From the NCBI RefSeq assembly GCF_023511815.1, contig NZ_JAIMAV010000015.1, positions 1-45,766 of the forward strand: 45,766 bases of DNA. Direction: 5' to 3'. Source of the DNA: Alicyclobacillus sp. (GTDB lineage Bacteria > Bacillota > Bacilli > Alicyclobacillales > Alicyclobacillaceae). Every line of letters begins with the position of its first letter. Position 1 is the first letter of the stretch. Below are positions 20,898-28,955 of this stretch, piece after piece. Below the pieces are notes generated by a model. That model saw only the letters and a list, made by a program, of their open reading frames with translations. It did no database searches and was not told the DNA's origin. Made by a program: the position numbers and the translations under genes.

Positions 20898-21601
20898 CGG
20901 GATCGCTCCTCTCCCAGGTTGAATTGTGCATCCGCCGGCATCAGCCGGCGGCGAAACCTGTCCAGAACCGACAGGGTCGGCCGCCCCGCCGCCGCGGCGA
21001 ACAGGGCGTTGGCCAGCGCGTGCAGGGTGTCAAACCAGACGCTCAGCCCGCAGAGGGCGAGGTACGCGGGCCAGGACGGATGCCCGGTGCCAAGCAGTGA
21101 CCAGGTGTTGAGGATCCACCCGAACAGGTACCCCCAGAGCACGCCGAACGGCATCAGCGCCCGCCAGGTGAGCCGCGGCCAGAACCGGCGGAGCCAGCCC
21201 GCCGAGGCCCCGGCCAGGCCCCACGCGGCCATCTGCCACGGGGTCCATCCGCCCTCGCCGAGAAACAGGTTCGATCCGACGGCCGTGAACGCCCCCACGG
21301 CCGCCCCGGTCACCGGGCCCAGCGAAAACCCGCTGGCCAGCACCAGAAACGTCGCCGGTTGCACCCCCGGGATCCCCTGCATGGCGGCCCGGCCGACGGA
21401 GGCCAGCGCGGAGAGCGTCGCGACCAGGGCGATGTACTTCGGGTCGGCCGCGTAGCGTTCGTACAGCTCCAACACCGACCACGCGCCGAGCACCAGCGCC
21501 GCCGTGGCGGTGGCATACCAGGGCCATCCCCACCACGCTCCGGCGATCACGACCCCCAGGGCCGCGACCCCGGCCACCGCGGCCAGCGCCCGTCCGCTCA
21601 C
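20894..21601 (-). CDS. ECF transporter S component, probably cobalamin-specific
   Basis: The substrate-specific membrane subunit of an energy-coupling-factor transporter, 235 residues with about six helices. Diagnostic parts are VGRAAMQGIPGVQPATFLVL, LGPVTGAAVGAFTAVGSNLF and GEGGWTPWQMAAWGLAG, shared by a family of ECF S components found with B12 riboswitches. The start is a GTG at 21601 overlapping the ATPase stop by four bases (GTGA); its stop overlaps the next ATG. The vitamin is inferred from the riboswitch upstream, not from sequence. Confidence 0.85.
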   Translation of the reverse strand: MSGRALAAVAGVAALGVVIAGAWWGWPWYATATAALVLGAWSVLELYERYAADPKYIALVATLSALASVGRAAMQGIPGVQPATFLVLASGFSLGPVTGAAVGAFTAVGSNLFLGEGGWTPWQMAAWGLAGASAGWLRRFWPRLTWRALMPFGVLWGYLFGWILNTWSLLGTGHPSWPAYLALCGLSVWFDTLHALANALFAAAAGRPTLSVLDRFRRRLMPADAQFNLGEERSR

Positions 21602-23355
21602 CGCGCCCACCCCGCCGCCACGGCGTCCGCGAGACACAGGACGCCCGGGGCGGCGCCGCGCAGCGCCCGGGCAACGACCGGCGCAAACCAGAGGGCTTGT
21701 CCAAACACCTCCGCCGGAGTGCCCGCCAGGGCCACCCGGCCGCGGTCGAGAAAGAGGATGGCGTCAGCGAATTCGGCGACGAAATCCAGGTCGTGTGTCG
21801 CCACCGCCGCCGTCCGGCCGCTCGCGCGCAGCCAGCGGCCGAGGGACTGTTTTTGCAGCGGATCGAGCCCGCGCGTCGGTTCGTCCAGCAAAAACAGATC
21901 CGGCGCTGCGGCCGAGAGGGCCGCCAGGGCGACCCGCGTGCGCTCTCCGCCCGACAGGTCGCGCGGGTGCCGTCCGAGCCACTCCGTGATGCCAAACGCC
22001 TCCGCCGCCTGTGCGACGGCCTGCTCCACGCGGCGCCGGTCAACCCCCTGCAAACGCAGCGCCAGTCCCAGTTCCTCGGCGACCGTCTCCTGGCTCAACA
22101 GATCGTTCGGGTTCTGCGGCAGAAACGCGATGCGGACCGCGCCCGGTCCCGCCGGGACACCGGGCTCGCCCGGACCGACCGGACCGACGTGCCCCCGGGC
22201 CCCGGTGACCCGCCCGCCGGACAGCGGCACCGCGCCCGCCAGGGCGCGCAGCAGCGTCGACTTGCCCGCACCGTTTGGCCCGATGATGGCGGTGACCCGC
22301 CCCCGGACCAGCGCCGCCGTGCACTCGTCAAGGGCTCGGACCCCACCCGAATACACCACCGTCGCCCGGTCGAGACCGACCAGGATATCGGGTGTGGCGG
22401 GGCCTCGCGCCAAAGGGCCCGACCGGACCGACGGCGCGGTCGCCGGCGCGATGAGACGATTCGGCGGGGCCCCCGACTGCCCGCCGGGCCCATCGCTCCC
22501 CGGCGGTGGCGTACCTGCGGCCGGACCGATGCGTTGCCGCACCTCACGCACGGTCAGCGCGGGGGCCATGTCCTCCTCCGGATGGTCCGGTGCACCGGGC
22601 CGCGACCGCAGACGCGCGAGCACCGGCGCTTGCGCAGGACTGGTCCGGCACAGCCAGGCCGCCACCTCCCGAGGCGATCCGGTGGCGGCCACGCGGCCCG
22701 CCTCCATCACCGCCACCTGGTCCACCCAGCCGTACAGCCGGTCAATCCGGTGTTCACTCAGAATCAGCGTGATGGAAAAATCGTCCCGCAGGCGCCGCAG
22801 CACATCCCACAGTTCCTCAGCGGCCACCGGATCGATCTGCGATGCCGGCTCATCCAACAACAGCACCGCCGGCTGGTGGACCAGCGCGGCCGCCAACGCC
22901 ACCCGCTGGCGCAGACCGCCCGACAGGGACGCCACCGCGTCCTCGGCCCGGTCCGACAGGCCGACCATGGCCAGCGCCTCGGCCACTCGCCACTCCATCT
23001 CGCGCGGCGGAACGCCGAGGTTCTCCAGGGTGAAGGCCACCTCGCGGGCGACGGTCGAGTGGACCTGCTGAGCCTCCGGATCCTGGTACACCACGCCGAT
23101 CCGCCGCACGCGCTCGGCGGGCGTCATCGCCTGCGGGGAGCGGCCGCCGATTTCCACCCGGCCCGTGATGGTCCCGCCCGAAAACGCGGGGCACGCCCCC
23201 GAAAGGCATCCCAACAGCGTCGATTTGCCCGATCCGGTCTCTCCGTGCAACAGCAGGGCGGAACCGGGCGGCACCTTCAGGGACACCCCGTTCAGGGCCG
23301 GCACGACCGCCCCCGGGTAGATGAACGTCAGGTCCTCCACAACCACATCAAGCAA
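21598..23355 (-). CDS. Fused double ECF transporter ATPase (EcfA1-EcfA2)
   Basis: One polypeptide of about 585 residues carries both ABC ATPase domains of the ECF module. Domain 1 has Walker A HGETGSGKS, Q-loop VVYQDPEAQ, signature SLSGGLRQR and Walker B AVLLLDEPASQ. Domain 2 has Walker A GPNGAGKS, Q-loop FLPQNPND, signature DLSGGERTR and Walker B LFLLDEPTRG. A ~95-residue Gly/Pro/Ala-rich linker separates them. Domain 2 has a Gly/Pro/Val insertion (GPVGPGEPGVPAGPG) before its Q-loop. I chose the TTG at 23355 because GGGAGG precedes it; it overlaps the ecfT stop. A GTG at 23346 is an alternative. The protein powers uptake by the membrane subunits EcfT and S. Confidence 0.9.
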   Translation of the reverse strand: MLDVVVEDLTFIYPGAVVPALNGVSLKVPPGSALLLHGETGSGKSTLLGCLSGACPAFSGGTITGRVEIGGRSPQAMTPAERVRRIGVVYQDPEAQQVHSTVAREVAFTLENLGVPPREMEWRVAEALAMVGLSDRAEDAVASLSGGLRQRVALAAALVHQPAVLLLDEPASQIDPVAAEELWDVLRRLRDDFSITLILSEHRIDRLYGWVDQVAVMEAGRVAATGSPREVAAWLCRTSPAQAPVLARLRSRPGAPDHPEEDMAPALTVREVRQRIGPAAGTPPPGSDGPGGQSGAPPNRLIAPATAPSVRSGPLARGPATPDILVGLDRATVVYSGGVRALDECTAALVRGRVTAIIGPNGAGKSTLLRALAGAVPLSGGRVTGARGHVGPVGPGEPGVPAGPGAVRIAFLPQNPNDLLSQETVAEELGLALRLQGVDRRRVEQAVAQAAEAFGITEWLGRHPRDLSGGERTRVALAALSAAAPDLFLLDEPTRGLDPLQKQSLGRWLRASGRTAAVATHDLDFVAEFADAILFLDRGRVALAGTPAEVFGQALWFAPVVARALRGAAPGVLCLADAVAAGWAR

Positions 23356-24190
23356 CGCGCCGCCCTCCCATCCACGCACCTGCGACCACAGGGATGGCAG
23401 CCGCCAGCCCCTGTTCCCAGCCGCTCGCCCGCCCCAGCCCCGACCAGACCGCCAGGGCCAAGGCCAGGGCGCAACCCGCCGCAACCCCGCTGTCCTGGCG
23501 GCGCCACCTCGGCGGACGATACTGCGTGCGGCCAGGTCCTCCGTATCCCCTGGTGTACATCGACTCGGCGAGCGTCCAGGCTCGCTCCAGGCCGTTCATC
23601 AACAGCGTCTGGTACACGACCGCCAGGTGCCGGACCCGCATCCGGATGCCGCCTGTCGGGTTGCCTGCGCGCAGTCGCAACAACGCCTCCACCCGTTCCC
23701 GCTCGCGCAACAGCTGCGGCACGAATCCGATGACCATCTGCACGGTCAGTCCCGCGCGCGCGAACCGCCGGCCGAGCCAGTGCGTGATGTCATCCGGGCG
23801 CACCACCTGGCCGAACCAGGAGAGAAAAACCAGCAGATTCCACAACCGCAGCCCCCGGACGAGCGCGGCCTCCAGGCTCTCGGGGCCGAGGACGAGGGTT
23901 CCGAGGCCGGGCAGATGGGGCCCCCGCCACCAGACGGTCTCCGAAACCGTCCCGAACAGGCTGCCGATGGCCACGTACAGGAGGAGAAACGGAAGCGCCC
24001 ACCCGGCCGCCGCGCGCCCCGGGCGCGAATTTCCTCCTCCGTCGCGCCACTGCAAGCCCACCGCCCCGGCGCACATCAGGGCCAGCACGGGCCAGGACGA
24101 GAGGCTTTCGACCACCACCACCCAGGTGAGGGCGCACAGGCCGATCGCCAGCGGGTGCGGGGGCTGGCGCCGCGCGGATGGCCCTGCCAT
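23348..24190 (-). CDS. ECF transporter transmembrane protein EcfT
   Basis: The energy-coupling membrane subunit, 280 residues with about five or six transmembrane helices. Near the end are the coupling-helix features RERERVEALLRLR and ESMYTRGYGG, the latter the Ala/Thr-Arg-Gly motif that docks on the ATPases. The ATG at 24190 overlaps the DUF4430 stop (TGATG) and its stop overlaps the ATPase start, so translation is tightly coupled. The longer frame to 24349 lies within the upstream gene and is not used. Confidence 0.88.
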   Translation of the reverse strand: MAGPSARRQPPHPLAIGLCALTWVVVVESLSSWPVLALMCAGAVGLQWRDGGGNSRPGRAAAGWALPFLLLYVAIGSLFGTVSETVWWRGPHLPGLGTLVLGPESLEAALVRGLRLWNLLVFLSWFGQVVRPDDITHWLGRRFARAGLTVQMVIGFVPQLLRERERVEALLRLRAGNPTGGIRMRVRHLAVVYQTLLMNGLERAWTLAESMYTRGYGGPGRTQYRPPRWRRQDSGVAAGCALALALAVWSGLGRASGWEQGLAAAIPVVAGAWMGGRRVA

Positions 24191-25107
24191 CAGCCGTACA
24201 CCTGCGCCGGGTCCCAGCGGTGATAATCCCAGGTGTCCACGTCCCCCGATCGCGGCTGGATGTCCGCCGCCCCCACCTTGGCCTGCTGCCCATTCACATA
24301 CAGAAACCAGTCCACCGGCTGGCGCTGGCCGGCCGGGACACCCGTCCATTGGGACCGAATCCCGTTGATGGAGACCATGAAGTTGTCCCCATAAGCCGTG
24401 ACGATGTCAAAGTACTGATGCATGTAATCCATGAGCGACTCCCCCGGCACCACCGGCACCGTCTTCTTCGCGATGAGATGCGCACCGTTGTCCTCGCTGA
24501 CGACGATGGTGAACTGGCCCGCCGGTTGCGGGGACGCCGGCGGGGTCCCCTGTGCCGTCTGCCGGCCCTCGCCGGTCGTCCCGCCGGAACCGCCACGCCC
24601 GCCGGAACCTGCGCTGCCTCCGGTCCCCGTGACGGCATCCCGTGCGCCTGCGCCGTCCGCCCCGGCGCCCCCCGCACCGGTGCCCGTTCCGGCATTCGGG
24701 CCGGCGGCGTGTGCCCCTGCGCCCGCCCCGGCGGTGGCAGCCAAGCCAGCGGCGATGGACGCCTTCGCAGTGCCGCCCGCCGCTTTTCCGGCCGCCGCGC
24801 TCGGATCCGCCTTCGCGGCATGGGCCGTCCCATCCCCCGCCCCCTGGCCTGATGCGGCAAAACCGGCGGCGTCCCCTCCTGAAGCGGGCGCCGCCAGCCC
24901 CCCGCCGGTGCGATTGCCCGCGGAGGTGCGCTCCGGATCCCCCATGGAAACGAGGTTCCCAACCCCTCCGCCGGTCGAATGAATTGCGTCAGCCTGTTGC
25001 GCTTCACCACCGGGCCGGTGGGCCGGGTGCGTGGCGTGCAACGCACCGTACAGCACGGCGACGCCGGCCAAACCGATGAGCCCCGTCCGCAACACCCAGC
25101 GGCGCAT
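24190..25107 (-). CDS. DUF4430 exported protein (intrinsic-factor beta-domain type)
   Basis: A 305-residue protein with an N-terminal signal anchor (MRRWVLRTGLIGLAGVAVLY), a ~165-residue Gly/Ala/Thr-rich linker, and a C-terminal DUF4430 domain (about 199-305). The domain shows GESLMDYMHQYFDI, FMVSINGIRSQW and VDWFLYVNGQQAKVGAADI. DUF4430 is the fold of the C-terminal beta domain of transcobalamin and intrinsic factor. The ATG at 25107 follows AAGGAG with 8-base spacing; the GTG at 25116 overlaps the site. It is the first gene after the cobalamin riboswitch and is coupled to ecfT. I infer an anchored outer B12-binding subunit on a flexible tether. Confidence 0.88.
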   Translation of the reverse strand: MRRWVLRTGLIGLAGVAVLYGALHATHPAHRPGGEAQQADAIHSTGGGVGNLVSMGDPERTSAGNRTGGGLAAPASGGDAAGFAASGQGAGDGTAHAAKADPSAAAGKAAGGTAKASIAAGLAATAGAGAGAHAAGPNAGTGTGAGGAGADGAGARDAVTGTGGSAGSGGRGGSGGTTGEGRQTAQGTPPASPQPAGQFTIVVSEDNGAHLIAKKTVPVVPGESLMDYMHQYFDIVTAYGDNFMVSINGIRSQWTGVPAGQRQPVDWFLYVNGQQAKVGAADIQPRSGDVDTWDYHRWDPAQVYG

Positions 25108-25235
25108 CGCGTCCACTCCTTGGGATTCCGACTTGCATGCGATTCAACAGGAGATGCCCCGTGACGCGTCGCGATCCATCGTGGCGCCCACCTCATGTAA
25201 AGGGCGGCCGCAGTCTTCCAAACCCACCACGGGAT

Positions 25236-25261
25236 TGAAAAAGGCTCCCCGGAGGGAGCCT
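25236..25261 (-). terminator. Riboswitch-associated intrinsic terminator
   Basis: On the minus strand an 8-bp perfect stem (AGGCTCCC/GGGAGCCT) with a TCCG loop is followed by TTTTTCA. It lies about 65 bases after the aptamer and 130 bases before the DUF4430 start. This is the expected expression platform of a transcription-terminating cobalamin riboswitch. Confidence 0.85.
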
Positions 25262-25326
25262 GACCGTCGCCGCGTTCGACGAATCGGTTTCGTGTCCCCG
25301 GCTTCCCTCCGAAGCCTGGACGCGTC

Positions 25327-25482
25327 GGGCTGCGGCTGGTCTCCTGACTCGTGACATGCCTACCGTCTCGCCTTCCCGCCTCGCGGCAGTGGCCCTGAGA
25401 CTCGTAGTCACTTACAGTAGCGGGGGCTGTTCCGGACTTTCACCGGATTCCCATTTCACTCGCGCTTGCGAGACCGCAACCC
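25327..25482 (-). promoter_or_regulatory. Cobalamin riboswitch aptamer
   Basis: The minus strand carries the conserved blocks of the cobalamin aptamer in order: GGGAATCCGGTGAAA, CCCCCGCTACTGTAA, GGCCACTGCC (B12 box region), GGCGGGAAGGCG and CAGGAGACCAGCC. GGGTTGC at the 5' end pairs with GCAGCCC at the 3' end to close P1. It precedes the DUF4430-ecfT-ecfA-S-alpha-repeat operon, which implies repression by adenosyl- or other cobalamin. Confidence 0.96.
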
Positions 25483-25508
25483 ATACTCGATGCGATTTTG
25501 ACAGACAA

Positions 25509-25538
25509 AGTATACGCCAGATGGCGGTCGTCTGGCAA
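25509..25538 (-). promoter_or_regulatory. Promoter of the B12 riboswitch operon
   Basis: The minus strand has TTGCCA, an 18-base spacer and TATACT, placing the transcript start some 20 bases before the aptamer P1 stem. Confidence 0.75.
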
Positions 25539-25573
25539 CGCAGGCGGATGCAAACCACCCTTTCGATTCGTCC

Positions 25574-25602
25574 TTGCGACCCCCGTCGGCATCTGTTAGC
25601 AT
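25574..25602 (+). promoter_or_regulatory. Promoter of the second MFS gene
   Basis: TTGCGA, a 17-base spacer and TAGCAT lie 57 bases before the TTG start of the MFS gene. Confidence 0.55.
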
Positions 25603-25659
25603 ACCTCTGACGTCTGTGCACCGAATCATTCAATATCCTGAAGGTTGGGAGATGCAGGT

Positions 25660-26910
25660 TTGAGTCGATCCCGAATTTGGAACAATCGAGATTTTCGCTG
25701 GCTCATCTCCGGACAGACCGTGTCGGAGTTTGGATCGGCCGTCAGCGGCTTCGCCTTGCCGTGGCTAATGCTGCAAATGACCGGCTCCGCGTTGCAGATG
25801 GGCCTCAGCTTTGCGGTCGGCTTCGTCCCATACCTGCTGCTCTCGCTGCCCGCAGGGGTGTGGGCGGACCAGTGGGATCGAAAACGGATGATGGTGCTCG
25901 CCGACGGGCTGCGCATGGCGCTCATCGCCACCATCCCGGCGGCGTCCCTCGCCGGCGTCCTCACCGTGGCCCAGCTGTACATCGTCATGGCCGGGATGAG
26001 TGCCTGCAACGCCCTGTTTGATGCGGCATACGTATCCTGCCTGCCAAACGTTGTGGACCGGTCTGAGCTGCAGGAGGCGAACGCCGCGCTGCAGGGGACC
26101 GTCTCGGTGAGCCAAATTCTTGGACCCGCACTGGCCATGGGGCTCATTGGCTTTGTCGGCGCCGCGAACACACTGGTGCTGGACGCCCTGAGTTACCTGG
26201 TCTCCGTGGTGTCGCTCCTCTCCATCCGCCGGCCGTTTTCGGCCCACTCGACGGGCCGGATGGAACAAGGCATGCTCCGAAATATCCTGGAGGGGCTGCG
26301 CTACGTGTGGAACCAGCGGCTGATCCGCACCATCAGCCTCTTCACCCTCGTCGGCAACCTCGGCGGATCCGCCGCGAGCGCCCTGGTGCTGTACCGGCTT
26401 CACCACGACCTGCACGCGAGCGTGTACCTGTCGGGGCTGGCGATGGCCGGATTCAGCGCCGGATCGGTCCTCGGCTCGTTTCTTTCCGGATTTCTATCCA
26501 GGCGGATGCAACCGGGACGGCTGATGGCCGCATCCCTGTTTCTGTTTTCCATCCCGGACCTGGTGACCGCCGCGGCCCGGTCCCCCCTCGTCATCGGCCT
26601 GGCGAACGTCCTCATGGGGGTGAGCATCGTCCTGTGGAACGTGCAATCGGTCTCCCTCCGGCAGTCGGTCATCCCGGATCACATGCTCGGGCGGGCCAGC
26701 AGCAGCATCCGCATGCTGGTGTGGTGCTCCATCCCGCTCGGCAACGCCATGGGCGGTGTCGCCGGAGAATGGTTCGGCACCGTCGCGGTGTTCACGGCGA
26801 CCGGGCTGATGCACCTGTTGGTCTGGCTGGCCGGATTCCGCACGCCGCTATACCGATGGTCCCGCACGACCTTCGATTCCCCGGCCGCCCGCACCCCGGC
26901 CTCCGGCTGA
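25660..26910 (+). CDS. MFS transporter (multidrug/enterobactin-exporter type)
   Basis: A 416-residue major facilitator with about 12 helices. The N terminus RIWNNRDFRWLISGQTVSEFG and the loop LPAGVWADQWDRKRMMVLAD mark the same exporter group as the protein at 14851, although the two are clearly divergent. Substrate is unknown. The TTG at 25660 follows GGGAGA at normal spacing; a TTG at 25645 is further upstream, and the ATG at 25652 is out of frame. It is divergent from the B12 operon and has its own promoter, so there is no direct evidence it shares the riboswitch. Confidence 0.88.
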   Translation: MSRSRIWNNRDFRWLISGQTVSEFGSAVSGFALPWLMLQMTGSALQMGLSFAVGFVPYLLLSLPAGVWADQWDRKRMMVLADGLRMALIATIPAASLAGVLTVAQLYIVMAGMSACNALFDAAYVSCLPNVVDRSELQEANAALQGTVSVSQILGPALAMGLIGFVGAANTLVLDALSYLVSVVSLLSIRRPFSAHSTGRMEQGMLRNILEGLRYVWNQRLIRTISLFTLVGNLGGSAASALVLYRLHHDLHASVYLSGLAMAGFSAGSVLGSFLSGFLSRRMQPGRLMAASLFLFSIPDLVTAAARSPLVIGLANVLMGVSIVLWNVQSVSLRQSVIPDHMLGRASSSIRMLVWCSIPLGNAMGGVAGEWFGTVAVFTATGLMHLLVWLAGFRTPLYRWSRTTFDSPAARTPASG

Positions 26911-26941
26911 GGCAAGCCGGCCCCACGGGCCGAGGCGCGGC

Positions 26942-27748
26942 TCACGAATCCCGCCGCCCCCGGCCCGCATCCTGCGGCCATCCCCCCGAATCCGCCACCT
27001 CTTGCGGCACGAACAGATCCGACAGGCGGCACAGACGGTATCCTCGTTTCCCCAACGCCTCGGCCAACATCGGCATCAACCGGATCACCTGTTCCGGCGC
27101 ACCCGCCTCGCTGCCCCACGTCTCGTCCGAATCGTGCAGGACCAGGATGGCCCCCGGATGCAGACGCCGCACAATCCGATTCAGGAGCACGCGGGCGCCC
27201 GCCTCCGGAGTCGCCCCAGCCTTTCGCCAGTCCCCCACCATGATGGACCAGGTGACCAGCCGCATCCCGCGCCGCCGGTGTCCGATCCACCACAGCGTGG
27301 CCAGGTTGCACAGGCCCCAGGTGGGGCGATACCAACGCACGGACACGCCGAACCGCTCCTCCAACCGATCCGCGGCCGTGAACACCTGCTCCGCCGTCCG
27401 ACCCGGCGGCAGGGCGGGCACCAGGAGGTGGCGCATGCCGTGCACCTGCACCTCGTGGCCCTCGCGGATCATCCGCTCCACGATGTCCGGGCGCCGGAGC
27501 GCCTTGTCCGCAATGAGGAAGAACGTCGCCCTGACCCCGCAGGCCTTCAGCGCATCGAGCAGGCGCGGGGTGTAACCGGGGTCCGGGCCATCGTCAAATG
27601 TGAGCGCCACCCGGGATCCCGCGGCCGGCCATCGGCGCAGCGCGGTTTGCCGAAGCCACCGCGTCCACACATTCGGCAGGCCGCTGTACATCAACACGGC
27701 GGCCACAACCAGCAGCGCGGCCGCAGGTCCCCACCACCATCCTCGCAT
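26942..27748 (-). CDS. Membrane-anchored polysaccharide deacetylase (NodB fold)
   Basis: A 268-residue protein with one N-terminal transmembrane helix (GPAAALLVVAAVLMYSG) and an outer NodB-type deacetylase domain. Motif 1 is TFDDGPDPGYT (Asp52/Asp53), motif 2 HGMRH (metal ligands His103 and His107), motif 3 YRPTWG, and motif 5 LVLHDSDE. These enzymes remove N- or O-acetyl groups from peptidoglycan or other glycans with a divalent metal. The substrate cannot be told here. The ATG at 27748 follows CGGAGGT. It is divergent from ytxJ. Confidence 0.9.
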   Translation of the reverse strand: MRGWWWGPAAALLVVAAVLMYSGLPNVWTRWLRQTALRRWPAAGSRVALTFDDGPDPGYTPRLLDALKACGVRATFFLIADKALRRPDIVERMIREGHEVQVHGMRHLLVPALPPGRTAEQVFTAADRLEERFGVSVRWYRPTWGLCNLATLWWIGHRRRGMRLVTWSIMVGDWRKAGATPEAGARVLLNRIVRRLHPGAILVLHDSDETWGSEAGAPEQVIRLMPMLAEALGKRGYRLCRLSDLFVPQEVADSGGWPQDAGRGRRDS

Positions 27749-27843
27749 GACACAGACCTCCGGTTCTCGCATTCGGTATACTGGAGATGTCCGCCCCCGC
27801 AAGAAGGCGCAAAGGCGGGATTCCATCGCTGGGAGGGACCGGC

Positions 27844-28191
27844 ATGAGCCGTTATGAGGAGTTGACGACGCTGGAGCAGTGGGCCGCGGTGTACGAGGCG
27901 TCGAAGAAGCGCCCCACGCTGGTGTTCAAACACAGCACCACCTGCCCCATCAGCGCAAACGCGCACCGGGAATTCGAACGCTACCTGGAGAACGCCCCCG
28001 AGGGGGTGGCCCATGTGCTGGTGAAGGTGATTGAGTCGAGGCCCGTCTCCAACCGGATCGCCGAGGACCTTGAGGTCACCCACCAGTCCCCGCAGGCCAT
28101 CCTCGTTCGCGATGGCCGGGCCGTCTGGAACGCCTCGCACTGGGACATCACCGCCGCACGTCTCCAGGAGGCCATCACCGGCGGCGCGTGA
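27844..28191 (+). CDS. ytxJ: Bacillithiol system redox-active protein YtxJ
   Basis: A 115-residue thioredoxin-fold protein of the YtxJ family, proposed to act as a monothiol bacilliredoxin-like protein in organisms that make bacillithiol. The active-site segment HSTTCPISANA has one Cys (residue 34), and VTHQSPQAILV carries the cis-Pro loop. Length and sequence fit the family throughout. GGGAGG precedes the ATG at short distance. A TATACT sequence at 27776 could be its -10 box, but no good -35 is visible. Confidence 0.9.
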   Translation: MSRYEELTTLEQWAAVYEASKKRPTLVFKHSTTCPISANAHREFERYLENAPEGVAHVLVKVIESRPVSNRIAEDLEVTHQSPQAILVRDGRAVWNASHWDITAARLQEAITGGA

Positions 28192-28211
28192 TGGACCGCC
28201 CGGCGGAAGAC

Positions 28212-28245
28212 GTGAGGGGCCGGCGGCCATCCCATGGCCCCTCAC
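28212..28245. terminator. Inverted repeat between ytxJ and queE
   Basis: A perfect 10-bp repeat, GTGAGGGGCC/GGCCCCTCAC with a 14-base loop, lies between these convergent genes and covers the queE stop codon. There is no U tract on either side. It is probably a bidirectional terminator. Confidence 0.5.
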
Positions 28246-28955
28246 ACCCCACGGCAATTCCCCCACAGAAGGGTGTGCAACTGCGGCAGCACGCGCACCG
28301 CGACCAGCTCCTCGTCCCGCACCACCCGATCCACCAACCACGCCAACCGGGACAAAAGGGTCTTGGCCACATCCCCCGGCGCGGCCGGATCCGGATTGCC
28401 GACCGAAAGATACAGCGCGACATCGGGCCACCTCCGATGCACGCGCCGGGCGTATGCCAGGTCCTCCTCATCGAAGACGGGGATCTTGAAGGAGAAATTC
28501 ACCTCCCCCGCCCGGAGCCGACCCACCATGTCATCGAGCGCATCCCAGTTGGTGGTCATTTGGGAGCTCGGGGGTTTCGGCGAGAGGGTCAAATCGTCGA
28601 TCTCGAGGAACCACGGCTGCCAGACGCTCCCCTGCGTCTCGAGCCCCACCCGAATCCCCCGCTCGTGCAGAAGCCGAATCAGATCGGCCATCGGCTCCCG
28701 GATGAGCGCGGGATTGCCGCCGGAGATGGTGACGTGGTTGAACCGCCGGCCGCCCAGCGCCACAAGCTCCGCCCACACGGCCTCCGGCGTCAGGAGCCGG
28801 GCCCGCTCACTCCCGTCCCAGGTGAACTTCGAGTCACACCACACGCACCGGTAGTCGCATCCGGCCGTGCGAACGAACATGGTCTTGCGCCCAATCACCA
28901 TACCCTCTCCCTGGATGGTCGGGCCGAAGACCTCGAGGACCGGGATGCGGCTCAT
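28242..28955 (-). CDS. queE: 7-carboxy-7-deazaguanine synthase QueE
   Basis: A radical SAM enzyme that converts 6-carboxytetrahydropterin to 7-carboxy-7-deazaguanine in the queuosine/preQ0 pathway. The 237-residue protein has the cluster-binding motif CDYRCVWC (Cys33, Cys37, Cys40), the entry motif EVFGPTIQGEG, the SAM-contact segment VTISGGNPAL and LSPKPPSS. Its ATG overlaps the queD stop by four bases, so they are co-expressed. queC and queF are not in this window. Confidence 0.95.
   Translation of the reverse strand: MSRIPVLEVFGPTIQGEGMVIGRKTMFVRTAGCDYRCVWCDSKFTWDGSERARLLTPEAVWAELVALGGRRFNHVTISGGNPALIREPMADLIRLLHERGIRVGLETQGSVWQPWFLEIDDLTLSPKPPSSQMTTNWDALDDMVGRLRAGEVNFSFKIPVFDEEDLAYARRVHRRWPDVALYLSVGNPDPAAPGDVAKTLLSRLAWLVDRVVRDEELVAVRVLPQLHTLLWGNCRGV

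Noticed and set aside
19401-23733. Long plus-strand frames opposite the ECF and alpha-repeat genes
   Set aside because: The minus-strand genes have clear motifs, ribosome binding sites and start/stop overlaps. The plus-strand products are low-complexity Arg/Pro/Ala/Gly sequences without domains.
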